Source of the DNA: Marinitoga aeolica | GTDB taxonomy: Bacteria; Thermotogota; Thermotogae; Petrotogales; Petrotogaceae | NCBI RefSeq assembly: GCF_029910535.1 | Contig: NZ_CP069362.1 | Span: 2,170,001-2,234,000, forward strand | Length of the DNA stretch: 64,000 bases | Reading direction: 5' to 3' | In this document: piece after piece, positions 1 through 7,719 of the stretch | How the letters are laid out: each line of letters opens with the position of its first letter | How positions within the stretch are numbered: position 1 is the stretch's first letter | Notes under the pieces: model-generated | What the model was told of the DNA's origin: nothing | Seen by the model: only the letters and a program-made list of their open reading frames with translations | Databases searched by the model: none | Position numbers and translations under genes: made by a program

Positions 1-170
1 ATAGGGAAGAAATTGCAGAAATTGCTGATGAAGCATTTTTAATATGCTCTGGAAGAATTAAAGCTGAAGGCGATCCGAAAAAGGTTTCAGAAGTTTATAA
101 AACTACTTGTGATAATTGTGCCCACATAAATGTTCCAATCGATTTTTTTGAAAATGAGGTGAAATTATGA
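1..170 (+). CDS. sufC: SufC-type Fe-S assembly ATPase, C-terminal end (partial)
   Basis: Only the last 55 or so codons are present, because the gene starts before the window. The readable tail has the residues FLICSGRIKAEGDPKKVSEVY followed by a Cys-x2-Cys pair, and ends at a TGA overlapping the ATG of the next gene (ATGA). The phrase 'GRIKAEGDP..V' is the usual end of SufC-like ABC ATPases, which power assembly of Fe-S clusters on the SufB/D scaffold in the cytoplasm. The Cys-rich extension after the ABC domain is not part of the minimal SufC fold. The call rests on this short tail plus the SufB/D gene immediately downstream, so it is good but not certain. Confidence 0.75.
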   Translation, partial: REEIAEIADEAFLICSGRIKAEGDPKKVSEVYKTTCDNCAHINVPIDFFENEVKL

Positions 171-1123
171 ATATAGAAAAAAATTATGCCAAAGAATTTG
201 AAATGATAGAAAAAGCTTATGAACAAGCTGGTGGTGATGTAAGTAGTTTACTAAGTAAAGATATAGTTTCCCTCATCATAAGTGGAGATAAAGTGTTGGG
301 TAAAAATACAGTTGAAGGTATTCATTTGAATGTTGAAACCTCTGAGGGTGTTGTAAATTATGAAATGATAATAGAAGATGGCGTGAAATTGGATAAACCA
401 ATACATTTATGCGTTGGTTTTTTAAGAAATCAAGGAGAACAATATATTAATGCAAAATATAAAATAGGGAATAATTGTGATATTAAATTTTTATCGCATT
501 GTTCTTTCCCATTTGGAAAAATTCATCATAAAATGGATTCTGAAATGATAATAGGAGAAAATTCTGTTGTGTTTATGGAAGATGAACATTTTCATAACGA
601 AAAAGATGGTATATTTTTAGAAACATCATATTACACAAAAGTTGGAAAAAATTCAGTTTTCGACAGCAGATTTAAATTAACTAAATCAAGAGCAGGTAAA
701 TTAAAAATAGATATGTTTGTAGATCTGGATGAGAGTTCTAAAGCATTGTTGGAATCTAAGGTTTGGGGAAAAAAAGATGATGAATTAGAAATAAGAGAAA
801 TAGTGAATCTTAATGGGGAATATTCTTCAGGTATTGCAAAAAGTTATATTTTTGCTCAGGATTCGACAAAAGCAGAGGTAGTAAATGAAGCATATGGAAA
901 TGCACCGTATTCAAAAGGTCATATTGAATGTACAGAAATAAGTAAAGGCTCAAATGTAAACATTAGTACAATACCTATTTTAAGAGTAAAAAATGATCTT
1001 TCAGAATTAACTCACGAAGCATCTGTAGGAAGGGTAAACCCTCAACAATTGGAAACATTAATGGCAAAAGGATTAGATGAAGATGAAGCAACAGAATTAA
1101 TTATAAAAGGAATTTTAAAATAA
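167..1123 (+). CDS. sufB: SufB/SufD-family Fe-S cluster scaffold protein
   Basis: A 318-residue SufBD-core protein, shorter than classical SufB (about 470). The family signature is clear at the C-terminus: NDLSELTHEASVGRV at about residues 276-290, followed by the helix that starts QLETLMAKGLDE. The central part is the repetitive right-handed beta-helix type sequence of this family. It would form the scaffold with the SufC ATPase encoded just upstream, with which it is translationally coupled (ATGA overlap). The compact length matches the simplified Suf systems of anaerobes, which use one SufBD protein rather than separate SufB and SufD, so the symbol is approximate. A strong terminator follows. 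Confidence 0.85.
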   Translation: MNIEKNYAKEFEMIEKAYEQAGGDVSSLLSKDIVSLIISGDKVLGKNTVEGIHLNVETSEGVVNYEMIIEDGVKLDKPIHLCVGFLRNQGEQYINAKYKIGNNCDIKFLSHCSFPFGKIHHKMDSEMIIGENSVVFMEDEHFHNEKDGIFLETSYYTKVGKNSVFDSRFKLTKSRAGKLKIDMFVDLDESSKALLESKVWGKKDDELEIREIVNLNGEYSSGIAKSYIFAQDSTKAEVVNEAYGNAPYSKGHIECTEISKGSNVNISTIPILRVKNDLSELTHEASVGRVNPQQLETLMAKGLDEDEATELIIKGILK

Positions 1124-1137
1124 AAATAGATATTATG

Positions 1138-1165
1138 GCGCAGTTAGTTTTAACTGCGCTTTTTT
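1138..1165 (+). terminator. Intrinsic terminator after the suf genes
   Basis: A perfect 9-bp stem (gcgcagtta / taactgcgc) with loop gttt is followed by six T. It lies 14 bases after the SufBD stop codon and closes the suf operon. Confidence 0.9.
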
Positions 1166-1257
1166 ACATAAATTTAATTTAAATAAGATATTTTTTATCC
1201 AATTTATGTTATAATAAATATGATAATATTTATCGTAAATGAGGTGATTTTATAAAT

Positions 1258-1857
1258 ATGATAATAAAATTCTTTAAAGATTTTCTTTCAATATTTTTTG
1301 ACCTTAATAGGGATTTAAATGAATATTTAAAAAAGGATCCAGCATCTAATAGAAAGTTAGGAATAATTCTATTTAATACCGCATTTCATGGTTTGGTATT
1401 ATATAGAATATATCATTTTTTTCACAAATATAAAATATATCCAATTTCATATTTCTTATATATGTTAAGTAAAATATTATATTCAATGGATATTCATCCA
1501 GCTGCAAAACTTGATGCCGGTATTGTAATTGATCATGGAATTGGTGTAGTTATAGGTTCTACAACTACTGTTGGAAGTGGTACTTTAATATATCATCAAG
1601 TAACCTTAGGTGCAAAACATATTAAAAAAGGAAAAAGACATCCAGACATTGGTGAGAATGTAATTATTGGAGCAGGCGCTAAGGTTTTAGGAGATATAAT
1701 AATAGGTGATAATTCAGTAATAGCTGCTAATTCGGTAGTTTTAAGAAATGTTCCTTCAAATTGCCTGGTTGCAGGGATTCCTGCAAAAATCAAAAGTTTT
1801 GAATATGATCAAAATCATATTTATGAAATAAACCATAATTATGATTTTTCTATTTAA
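1258..1857 (+). CDS. cysE: Serine O-acetyltransferase
   Basis: A 199-residue hexapeptide-repeat acetyltransferase that would convert L-serine and acetyl-CoA to O-acetylserine, the carbon precursor of cysteine. The N-terminal helical part has the DPAS and HGLVLYRIYH elements of CysE. The left-handed beta-helix has HGIGVVIGSTTTVG, then YHQVTLG and GKRHPDIG, and closes with VAGIPAK at about residues 171-177. It is a short CysE without the long N-terminal domain of the enterobacterial enzyme. The start ATG follows a GAGGTGATT ribosome site, and a TATAAT box lies at 1210-1215. Its place behind a Suf operon links cysteine supply to Fe-S assembly (inference). Confidence 0.88.
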   Translation: MIIKFFKDFLSIFFDLNRDLNEYLKKDPASNRKLGIILFNTAFHGLVLYRIYHFFHKYKIYPISYFLYMLSKILYSMDIHPAAKLDAGIVIDHGIGVVIGSTTTVGSGTLIYHQVTLGAKHIKKGKRHPDIGENVIIGAGAKVLGDIIIGDNSVIAANSVVLRNVPSNCLVAGIPAKIKSFEYDQNHIYEINHNYDFSI

Positions 1858-1878
1858 ACAAAAAATTTTAGTATAAAT

Positions 1879-1907
1879 TTGTATTTATTATAATTTTTTG
1901 TTATAAT
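1879..1907 (+). promoter_or_regulatory. Sigma-70-type promoter of the opuB-cytochrome operon
   Basis: TTGTAT (1879-1884), a 17-base spacer and TATAAT (1902-1907) lie 30 bases before the first transporter gene. No other promoter or terminator is evident until 7425, so this probably drives seven genes. Confidence 0.7.
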
Positions 1908-1936
1908 TTTTATATATAGAAACCGTAGGTGAAAAG

Positions 1937-2596
1937 ATGGATTATTTAGAATATTTATCATATAATTATGAAAAAATTATAAAAGAATTACTTAATCATT
2001 TACGTATAATTGGAACTGCATTACCTTTTGCAATTCTTATAGGGGTAGGAATAGGGCTTTTAATTTCTAAAAATAAAACTCTATCAAAGATAGTATTGTA
2101 TATAGCTGGTATATTGATGACTATTCCGAGTCCAGCATTATTTGGTATAATGGTAATACTTCTTGCTCCTCTTCATATGGGTTTAGGTAAAACTCCTGCA
2201 ATAATTGCTTTGATAATTTATTCTCTTCTTCCAATGATAAGAAATACTTTAGTTGCTATTCATTCTTTGGATAAAAGTATTGTAGAATCCGCTCGAGGAA
2301 TGGGAATGACCGAATTACAAATCTTATTTAAAATAAAAATCCCTTTATCTATTCCTATAATTATGTCTGGAATAAGAAATTCAGTAGTGATGGGCGTAGG
2401 TGTAGCGACAATTGGTTATTATATAGCTGCAGGAGGATTAGGATATTTTATATTTGCTGGTTTAAGTCGCGGGAGATACGATATGATTATTACAGGAGTT
2501 ATATTATTAGCAGTATTGGGAATTGGGTTAAATTATTTAATGTTAAAACTTGAAGAAATAATTACTCCTAGAGGTTTAAAATTAAAGAGTAAATGA
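1937..2596 (+). CDS. opuBB: Quaternary-amine ABC transporter permease (OpuBB/OpuCB type)
   Basis: A 219-residue inner-membrane permease with about five hydrophobic segments and the BPD-type cytoplasmic loop containing ESARGMGMTELQILFKIKIP (about residues 116-135), the EAA motif that contacts the ATPase. It belongs to the ProW/OpuB permease family for glycine betaine, choline or carnitine uptake as osmoprotectants. It is the first gene of a four-gene transporter set with ATPase, second permease and binding protein in the OpuC-like order. The ligand cannot be read from the sequence. Confidence 0.85.
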   Translation: MDYLEYLSYNYEKIIKELLNHLRIIGTALPFAILIGVGIGLLISKNKTLSKIVLYIAGILMTIPSPALFGIMVILLAPLHMGLGKTPAIIALIIYSLLPMIRNTLVAIHSLDKSIVESARGMGMTELQILFKIKIPLSIPIIMSGIRNSVVMGVGVATIGYYIAAGGLGYFIFAGLSRGRYDMIITGVILLAVLGIGLNYLMLKLEEIITPRGLKLKSK

Positions 2597-2608
2597 TGGA
2601 GGATATAT

Positions 2609-3646
2609 ATGTCTATAGAATTAAAAAATCTATCAAAAAAATATAATGATAAATATGCTGTGAAAAATCTCGATTTAAATATTGAAGATGGAAAAATCAC
2701 TGTATTAATAGGCCCCTCAGGTTGTGGGAAAACTACAACATTAAAATTAATAAATAGACTAATTGAAAGAACGTCTGGTGATATATTATTTGATGGAATA
2801 TCTATAGATAATATAGATAAAATTCAATTAAGAAGGAAAATAGGATATGTTATTCAAGAAATAGGTTTATTTCCACATTATAATGTTTTTGATAATATAG
2901 CAGTTGTTCCGAAATTGTTAGGATGGAATAAGAAAAAAATCAAAAATAGAGTAAAAGAGCTTATAAACTTAATAAATTTAAAATATGATGAAGTAATAAA
3001 TAAATATCCAATGGAATTATCTGGTGGCCAAAGACAGAGAATTGGAGTAGCAAGGGCTTTAGCAGCGGATCCGAAAATATTATTAATGGATGAACCCTTT
3101 GGGGCTATAGACCCTATTAATAGAGAAGTTTTACAAGATGTTTTCCTGGAAATACAAAATAAATTAAAAAAAACTATTGTTTTTGTTACGCATGATATAA
3201 GAGAAGCAATTAAATTAGCTGATAAAATAGCAATATTTAATAATGGTGAATTAGTACAATATAACTCTACTTTAAACATAATAAAGAAACCAAAAAATGA
3301 GTTTGTTAAAGAATTATTAGGCAAAAATGCTGAATTAAATTTTTTAGAATTTGTTAAAGCAGAAAAAGTTATAGTAAATGATTATAAAATTATAAAATCA
3401 TTTAATGAAATAAAGGTAGATAAAAAATCGTGTTATATCGTATTTAATGAGAAATATGAAGGGTTTTTAACAGAAAGTGATATTAAAAATAATAATTATT
3501 ATTTGAGAAAAGAATATATCAACTATAATGATAGTGTTTTAGAAGGATTAAACATAATGTTTAAGAGAAATATACATTATTTACCAGTTTTGAGAGATGG
3601 AAGAGTTATTGGAATATTAAAATACGATTCAATATTGGAGGAATAA
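2609..3646 (+). CDS. opuBA: Quaternary-amine ABC transporter ATPase with C-terminal CBS region
   Basis: A 345-residue ABC ATPase with Walker A GPSGCGKTT (about 35-43), signature LSGGQRQR (about 138-145) and Walker B ILLMDEPFGAID (about 157-168). After the ABC domain it carries a roughly 100-residue tail ending in HYLPVLRDGRVIGILKYDSI, a CBS-type element. In OpuA/OpuC ATPases tandem CBS domains sense ionic strength or c-di-AMP; here the first CBS half looks degenerate. The predicted c-di-AMP phosphodiesterase at 42216-43583 makes such control plausible but unproven. It is preceded by a GGAGG site and followed two bases later by the next permease gene. Confidence 0.88.
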   Translation: MSIELKNLSKKYNDKYAVKNLDLNIEDGKITVLIGPSGCGKTTTLKLINRLIERTSGDILFDGISIDNIDKIQLRRKIGYVIQEIGLFPHYNVFDNIAVVPKLLGWNKKKIKNRVKELINLINLKYDEVINKYPMELSGGQRQRIGVARALAADPKILLMDEPFGAIDPINREVLQDVFLEIQNKLKKTIVFVTHDIREAIKLADKIAIFNNGELVQYNSTLNIIKKPKNEFVKELLGKNAELNFLEFVKAEKVIVNDYKIIKSFNEIKVDKKSCYIVFNEKYEGFLTESDIKNNNYYLRKEYINYNDSVLEGLNIMFKRNIHYLPVLRDGRVIGILKYDSILEE

Positions 3647-3647
3647 T

Positions 3648-4295
3648 ATGAATATTTTTTCATATATGGTGGATAATATTGATGTTGTTATTGAAAGGAC
3701 ATTGGAACATCTGATGATATTTTTCTTTTCTTGGACTTTATCTGTCATTGTTGGAGTTTTTATAGGTATATATATTACTAGAGAAAAAAGAAAAAAATAC
3801 ACCAATATTGCACTTTCAATAACTGGAGTTACTCAATCTGTTCCCAGCATTGCGGTAATTGCTTTAATATTTTTATTTATGGGAATTGGAAAAATAACTG
3901 CTATAACATCGTTATTTTTATATGGATTAGTTCCTATAATATTTAACACAACATCAGGAATAATTAATATTAGTCCAAAAATTATAGAAGTAGCAAAAGG
4001 TATGGGAATGGATGAAAAAGATATTTTATATAAGGTTGAAATTCCAATAGCATTACCAGCTATTTTTTCTGGAATAAGAAATTCTGCAATAATAAATATT
4101 GCAACTGCTACTGTAGCCTCTGTTATTGGAGGTGGGGGATTAGGAGTGATAATATTTACAGGGTTATCACATTATAATGGTCCTATAATATTTGCTGGTG
4201 TGTTGCCTGTTTCATTATTAGCAATATTAGTAGATACATTACTAGGAATATTAGAGAAAAAATTTGTTTCAAGAGGATTAATTACTGAAATTTAA
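3648..4295 (+). CDS. opuBD: Quaternary-amine ABC transporter permease, second subunit
   Basis: A 215-residue permease, paralogous to the product of 1937-2596, with the EAA-like loop EVAKGMGMDEKDILYKVEIP (about 113-132) and about five membrane spans. Together the two permeases form the transmembrane channel. The gene begins two bases after the ATPase stop and has its own GGAGG site, consistent with one transcript. Confidence 0.85.
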   Translation: MNIFSYMVDNIDVVIERTLEHLMIFFFSWTLSVIVGVFIGIYITREKRKKYTNIALSITGVTQSVPSIAVIALIFLFMGIGKITAITSLFLYGLVPIIFNTTSGIINISPKIIEVAKGMGMDEKDILYKVEIPIALPAIFSGIRNSAIINIATATVASVIGGGGLGVIIFTGLSHYNGPIIFAGVLPVSLLAILVDTLLGILEKKFVSRGLITEI

Positions 4296-4307
4296 GGGGG
4301 TATTTTT

Positions 4308-5192
4308 ATGAAAAAATTTGGAGTTATTTTGTTGTTAGTTATCATGAGTTTTAATGTTTTTGCTGCTAAAACAATAGTTGTTGGGTCAAAAATGTTTACA
4401 GAAGGATATGTTATTGCAAATATGATATCTTTACTTTTAAAAGATGCAGGATTTAAGGTTGAAGAACAATTTGGGTTAACATCTTTTCCATTAAGGGCTG
4501 CTATAGAAAATGGACAGGTAGACATTTATTCTGAATATACTGGAACAGCATGGGCAGCTTATTTTAAACAAAAAAAGAATATATATGATCCATATGAATT
4601 ATTCAATGAGGTTGCAAAACTTGATTATGAAAAAAATAAAATTGTTTGGATAAATATGATACCGTTTAATGATACATATGCTATGGCTGTTAGAAACGAA
4701 TTTGCAGAAAAAAATAATATTAGAACTCTTTCAGATTTAGCAAAATTTGTGAATAATGGAAATAAGGTGATATTTGGAGTTAATCCTGAATTTTATGAAA
4801 GAGCGGATGGTTTTTTTGCAATGGCAAATGCTTATAATATGAATGTTCCTAAGAAATATGTGAAAACTATGGAAGCGGGTTTAACATATGAAGCAGTGTC
4901 AGCAGGGAAAATAGATGTAGCTATGGTATATTCAACTGATGCAAAATTATTAAAATATAATTTAACTGTATTAAAAGACGATAAAAGCTTTTTCCCGTTA
5001 TATAATCCAGCTGTATTGGTTAGAGAAGAAGTTTTGAATAAATATCCTGAAATAAAAGAAATTTTGAAACCTTTGACTCTTTATTTAAATGAAAATATAA
5101 TCATTAGACTTAACTATTTAGTTGATGTAAAAGGTATGGAACCAGAAATTGTTGCAAAAAATTATTTAAAGGGGTTAGGATTAATTAAATGA
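4308..5192 (+). CDS. opuBC: Glycine betaine/choline-type substrate-binding protein
   Basis: A 294-residue exported binding protein. Residues 1-19 form a Sec signal peptide ending VFAA; there is no lipobox Cys, so the protein is soluble in the periplasm rather than lipid-anchored, as expected for a cell with an outer envelope. The mature start VVGSKMFTEGYVIANM is the OpuAC/OsmF-type opening, and YSEYTGTAW (about residues 72-80) is a conserved ligand-domain segment. It completes the ABC system encoded from 1937. The likely ligands are glycine betaine, choline or carnitine; the exact one is not deducible. Confidence 0.86.
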   Translation: MKKFGVILLLVIMSFNVFAAKTIVVGSKMFTEGYVIANMISLLLKDAGFKVEEQFGLTSFPLRAAIENGQVDIYSEYTGTAWAAYFKQKKNIYDPYELFNEVAKLDYEKNKIVWINMIPFNDTYAMAVRNEFAEKNNIRTLSDLAKFVNNGNKVIFGVNPEFYERADGFFAMANAYNMNVPKKYVKTMEAGLTYEAVSAGKIDVAMVYSTDAKLLKYNLTVLKDDKSFFPLYNPAVLVREEVLNKYPEIKEILKPLTLYLNENIIIRLNYLVDVKGMEPEIVAKNYLKGLGLIK

Positions 5193-5208
5193 TAATGGAG
5201 GAATTGAA

Positions 5209-5613
5209 GTGCAGGAAATAATTGAATTATTAGGTTGGATAAACGTATTTTTATTGGTGTTTAATCTTTCATTATTTATATCAAGAAGAATTTATAAGTA
5301 TATTATTAAAGACAAAAAATCAAAAGTTGCAAAATATTTTGTTGTAATAATGAATATCTTAAAAAGATATCATAAATTATCTGGAATATTACTAATTATA
5401 ACAGGTATTATTCATGGTTATTTAGCATTAAATGGAAATTTATATTTACATACTGGTGTGATATTGTGGTTAGGAATAATTTTAATGTTTTTAATGTATT
5501 GGTTGGGTAAGGTGCAAGTATTTAAAAAGATATGGGTTAAATGGCATAGATATTTAGGTTTTATATTAATTGTCTTATTATTAATTCATTTAATTAACCC
5601 ATGGTTATTATAG
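5209..5613 (+). CDS. Minimal four-helix membrane protein, predicted di-heme b-type cytochrome
   Basis: A 134-residue protein starting at a GTG seven bases after GGAGG. It has four hydrophobic spans at about 6-25, 53-72, 80-98 and 111-131. Five His are visible: H55, H69, H81, H113 and H127. H55/H69 lie in span 2 and H113/H127 in span 4, each pair separated by 13 residues. That spacing (HX13H in helices 2 and 4) is the bis-histidine arrangement of membrane b cytochromes holding two stacked hemes. I recognise no named family with confidence; ferric-reductase-like or b561-like small membrane cytochromes are the closest. The gene lies 16 bases after the binding-protein gene and 12 before the b5-repeat gene, which suggests an electron-transfer partner. 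Heme binding is inferred, not shown. Confidence 0.7.
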   Translation: MQEIIELLGWINVFLLVFNLSLFISRRIYKYIIKDKKSKVAKYFVVIMNILKRYHKLSGILLIITGIIHGYLALNGNLYLHTGVILWLGIILMFLMYWLGKVQVFKKIWVKWHRYLGFILIVLLLIHLINPWLL

Positions 5614-5625
5614 GAGGGGAAAATT

Positions 5626-6633
5626 ATGAAAAAAGTTTTTTTATTTGTCACTATATTTATTTTAGGTTTGTCTGTATTTGGTGAATATGTAAATATTTTA
5701 GATGTGAAATTTGAGGATTTTGGAACAAAATATAAAATAGTTCCATATAGTGAATTAGTAAAAAATAATGGTAAAGATGGTTCAGATGCATGGGTGGGTA
5801 TAAATGGCTTAGTTTATGATCTCACATACTCTAAATTATGGAAAAACGGGGAACATAAAGGAAAACACAATGCAGGAATGGATTTAACATATGAAATAAA
5901 AGAATTATCTCCTCATGGGATTGGGAAATTAGAGAAATTTGATATTGTTGGAATTTTAGGTTTTACTTTAGATGATTTAAAAGAGTTTAATGGAAAAAAT
6001 GGAAAAAAGTCATATGTAGCTGTAAATGGCATAATATATGATATGTCCCATTCTAAATTATGGAAAAATGGAGAACATAAAGGAAGGCATAATGCAGGAA
6101 TGGATTTAACATATGAAATAACTAAATTATCACCACATGGTTTGAAAAAATTAGATAATGTTTATCCAATAGGTGTTTTGATTCTGGATTTGAATGATTT
6201 AAAAAAATTTAATGGTAAAGACGGAAACAAAGCATATGTAGCTGTAAATGGAATAGTATATGATATGTCTCATTCTAAGTTATGGAAAAATGGAGAACAT
6301 AAAGGAAGACATAGTGCAGGAATGGATTTAACATACGAAATAACAAAATTATCTCCTCATGGATTAAAGAAATTAGATAATGTTTTTAAAGTGGGATATT
6401 TAGTTTTAAATGAAAAAGAATTATCTATTTATAATGGAAAGAATGGTAATAAGGCATATGTAGCAGTAAATGGTGTAATATATGATATGTCCCATTCTGA
6501 CTTATGGAAAAATGGAGAACATAAAGGGAGGCATGAAGCTGGCAAAGATTTAACGTATGAAATAACAAAATTATCACCACATGGATTGGGAAAATTAAAT
6601 AACGTATATAAAATTGGATTTTTATTGAAATAG
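5626..6633 (+). CDS. Exported protein with four tandem cytochrome-b5-like heme domains
   Basis: A 335-residue protein with a signal peptide (about 1-19, ending VFG) and four domains at about 38-110, 113-184, 187-258 and 261-333. Each carries YVAVNGIIYDMS-type strands, SKLWKNGEHKGRH, AGMDLTYEI and SPHG. This is the prokaryotic b5-like heme/steroid-binding family (COG4892 type), usually found as one domain. The His triads are H77/H81/H97, H151/H155/H171, H225/H229/H245 and H299/H303/H319, all exactly 74 residues apart; the first and third are placed like b5 axial ligands. Domains 2-4 are nearly identical and domain 1 is more diverged. The protein should be periplasmic and could carry up to four hemes. 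Its neighbour encodes a likely membrane di-heme protein. Heme binding is inferred from the family. Confidence 0.8.
   Translation: MKKVFLFVTIFILGLSVFGEYVNILDVKFEDFGTKYKIVPYSELVKNNGKDGSDAWVGINGLVYDLTYSKLWKNGEHKGKHNAGMDLTYEIKELSPHGIGKLEKFDIVGILGFTLDDLKEFNGKNGKKSYVAVNGIIYDMSHSKLWKNGEHKGRHNAGMDLTYEITKLSPHGLKKLDNVYPIGVLILDLNDLKKFNGKDGNKAYVAVNGIVYDMSHSKLWKNGEHKGRHSAGMDLTYEITKLSPHGLKKLDNVFKVGYLVLNEKELSIYNGKNGNKAYVAVNGVIYDMSHSDLWKNGEHKGRHEAGKDLTYEITKLSPHGLGKLNNVYKIGFLLK
5737..6624 (+). repeat. Four 222-bp tandem coding repeats (b5-like domains)
   Basis: Four in-frame repeats with a constant 74-codon period fill the gene after its signal peptide. Copies 2, 3 and 4 share most residues, including the invariant LWKNGEHKG and LSPHG segments, which suggests recent duplication. 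Synonymous differences are visible between copies (for example cat/catgg wobble changes), so they are not a fresh assembly artefact. Confidence 0.9.
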
Positions 6634-6642
6634 GAGGACTAT

Positions 6643-7425
6643 ATGGAAAAATATACATTAATAACTGGTGCATCTAGTGGAATAGGATTAGAATTAGCAA
6701 AAATATTTGCAAAAAACAAGCATAATTTAGTGTTGATTGCTAGAAGTTATGATAAATTACAAAGAATAAAAGATGATTTAGAAAAAAAGTATAATATAAA
6801 AGTTATTATAATAAAAAAAGATTTATCTAATCCAAATTCACCAAAAGAACTATACAATGAAATTAAGCAAAAAAATATATTTATAAATATTTTAGTAAAT
6901 AACGCTGGATATGCTACTTTTGGAAAATTTTATGATTTAGATATAGAAAAAGAATTAAATATGATTCAATTAAATGTTGTTACATTAGTTCATTTAACAA
7001 AACTATTTTTAGATGATATGATAAAATATAATGAAGGAAAAATATTAAATGTTGCATCAACCGCTGCATTTCAACCAGGACCATTAATGGCTAATTATTA
7101 TGCTTCAAAAGCATATGTACTAAATTTTAGTGAAGCATTAAATGAAGAATTAAAAGACAAAAATATTTCTGTTAGCGCATTATGTCCAGGTGCAACATCG
7201 ACGGGTTTTGTAAAAAGAGCGAATATGGAAAAATCAAAATTATTCCAGGCTTTAAAACCAATGCGTCCACAAAAAGTAGCGGAAATTGCATATAACGGTT
7301 TAATGAATAAAAAACAAGTTATTATTCCAGGTTTTAGAAATAAATTTTTAGCATTCTCAATTAGATTTACACCTCGAAAAATAGTTCCCAAGATGGTTAT
7401 GAATCTTCAAAAAGAGATGAATTAA
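6643..7425 (+). CDS. Short-chain dehydrogenase/reductase (SDR)
   Basis: A 260-residue classical SDR. The Rossmann motif TGASSGIGLELA is at residues 6-17, NNAGYA near 86-91, the catalytic Ser region is VASTAAF near 132-138, and the YxxxK catalytic pair is in NYYASKAY (about 148-155). It would catalyse NAD(P)-dependent oxidoreduction of a small carbonyl or alcohol; the substrate is unknown. This subgroup (DltE/COG0300-like) often acts on lipids or aldehydes. It is last in the operon with the b5-like protein, ten bases after it, with a GGAGG site. Whether it is functionally linked to the cytochromes is unclear. Confidence 0.85.
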   Translation: MEKYTLITGASSGIGLELAKIFAKNKHNLVLIARSYDKLQRIKDDLEKKYNIKVIIIKKDLSNPNSPKELYNEIKQKNIFINILVNNAGYATFGKFYDLDIEKELNMIQLNVVTLVHLTKLFLDDMIKYNEGKILNVASTAAFQPGPLMANYYASKAYVLNFSEALNEELKDKNISVSALCPGATSTGFVKRANMEKSKLFQALKPMRPQKVAEIAYNGLMNKKQVIIPGFRNKFLAFSIRFTPRKIVPKMVMNLQKEMN

Positions 7426-7428
7426 AAT

Positions 7429-7457
7429 TTGACAAAATATAAAAAATATAATATAAT
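7429..7457 (+). promoter_or_regulatory. Full-consensus sigma-70 promoter
   Basis: TTGACA (7429-7434), exactly 17 bases, then TATAAT (7452-7457). Both hexamers match the consensus perfectly. It starts four bases after the SDR stop and drives the small winged-helix gene at 7482. Confidence 0.9.
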
Positions 7458-7481
7458 AAAATTTGTTGAGGAGGGGATAAA

Positions 7482-7661
7482 ATGGACTCAATCGAATTAG
7501 TTGTTAAAGTTTTATCTGAATCTAAAGAACCTTTAAAAGCTGGAGAGATTGCGGAAAAAGCTGGGATTGATAAAAAAGAAGTAGATAAGGCTATAAAAAA
7601 ATTAAAGAAAGAGGAGAAAATTGAATCTCCCAAAAGATGTTACTATACTATAAAGAGATAA
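7482..7661 (+). CDS. Small winged-helix DNA-binding protein (59 aa)
   Basis: A 59-residue protein with a GAGGAGGGG ribosome site and its own promoter and terminator. It reads MDSIELVVKVLSES, then PLKAGEIAEKAGID, KKEVDKAIKKLKKEEKI and ESPKRCYYTIKR. The helix-turn-helix (AGEIAEKAGIDKKEVDKAI) followed by a short beta wing (RCYYTIKR) is a minimal wHTH fold. It is probably a transcription factor or nucleoid-associated regulator; the target is unknown. A perfect-consensus promoter for so small a gene implies abundant expression. Such single-domain wHTH proteins are common in Thermotogae (general knowledge), and I do not recognise a specific ortholog. Confidence 0.8.
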   Translation: MDSIELVVKVLSESKEPLKAGEIAEKAGIDKKEVDKAIKKLKKEEKIESPKRCYYTIKR

Positions 7662-7665
7662 TACT

Positions 7666-7694
7666 AACTGAAACCTACGGGTTTCAGTTTTTTT
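7666..7694 (+). terminator. Intrinsic terminator after the small wHTH gene
   Basis: A 10-bp perfect stem aactgaaacc / ggtttcagtt with a tetraloop tacg, followed by a T run. It makes the 59-codon gene a monocistronic unit. Confidence 0.9.
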
Positions 7695-7719
7695 ATTTTT
7701 TTGAAAGGAGTTGAAGGCT

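Noticed and set aside
5737-6624. CRISPR array or surface-repeat DNA
   Set aside because: Repeats are 222 bp, in frame, lack spacers, and encode a known domain fold.
6425-6673. Minus-strand open frame over the b5-like repeats
   Set aside because: It is the complement of the repeat codons; it lacks a ribosome site and shows no recognisable protein motifs.
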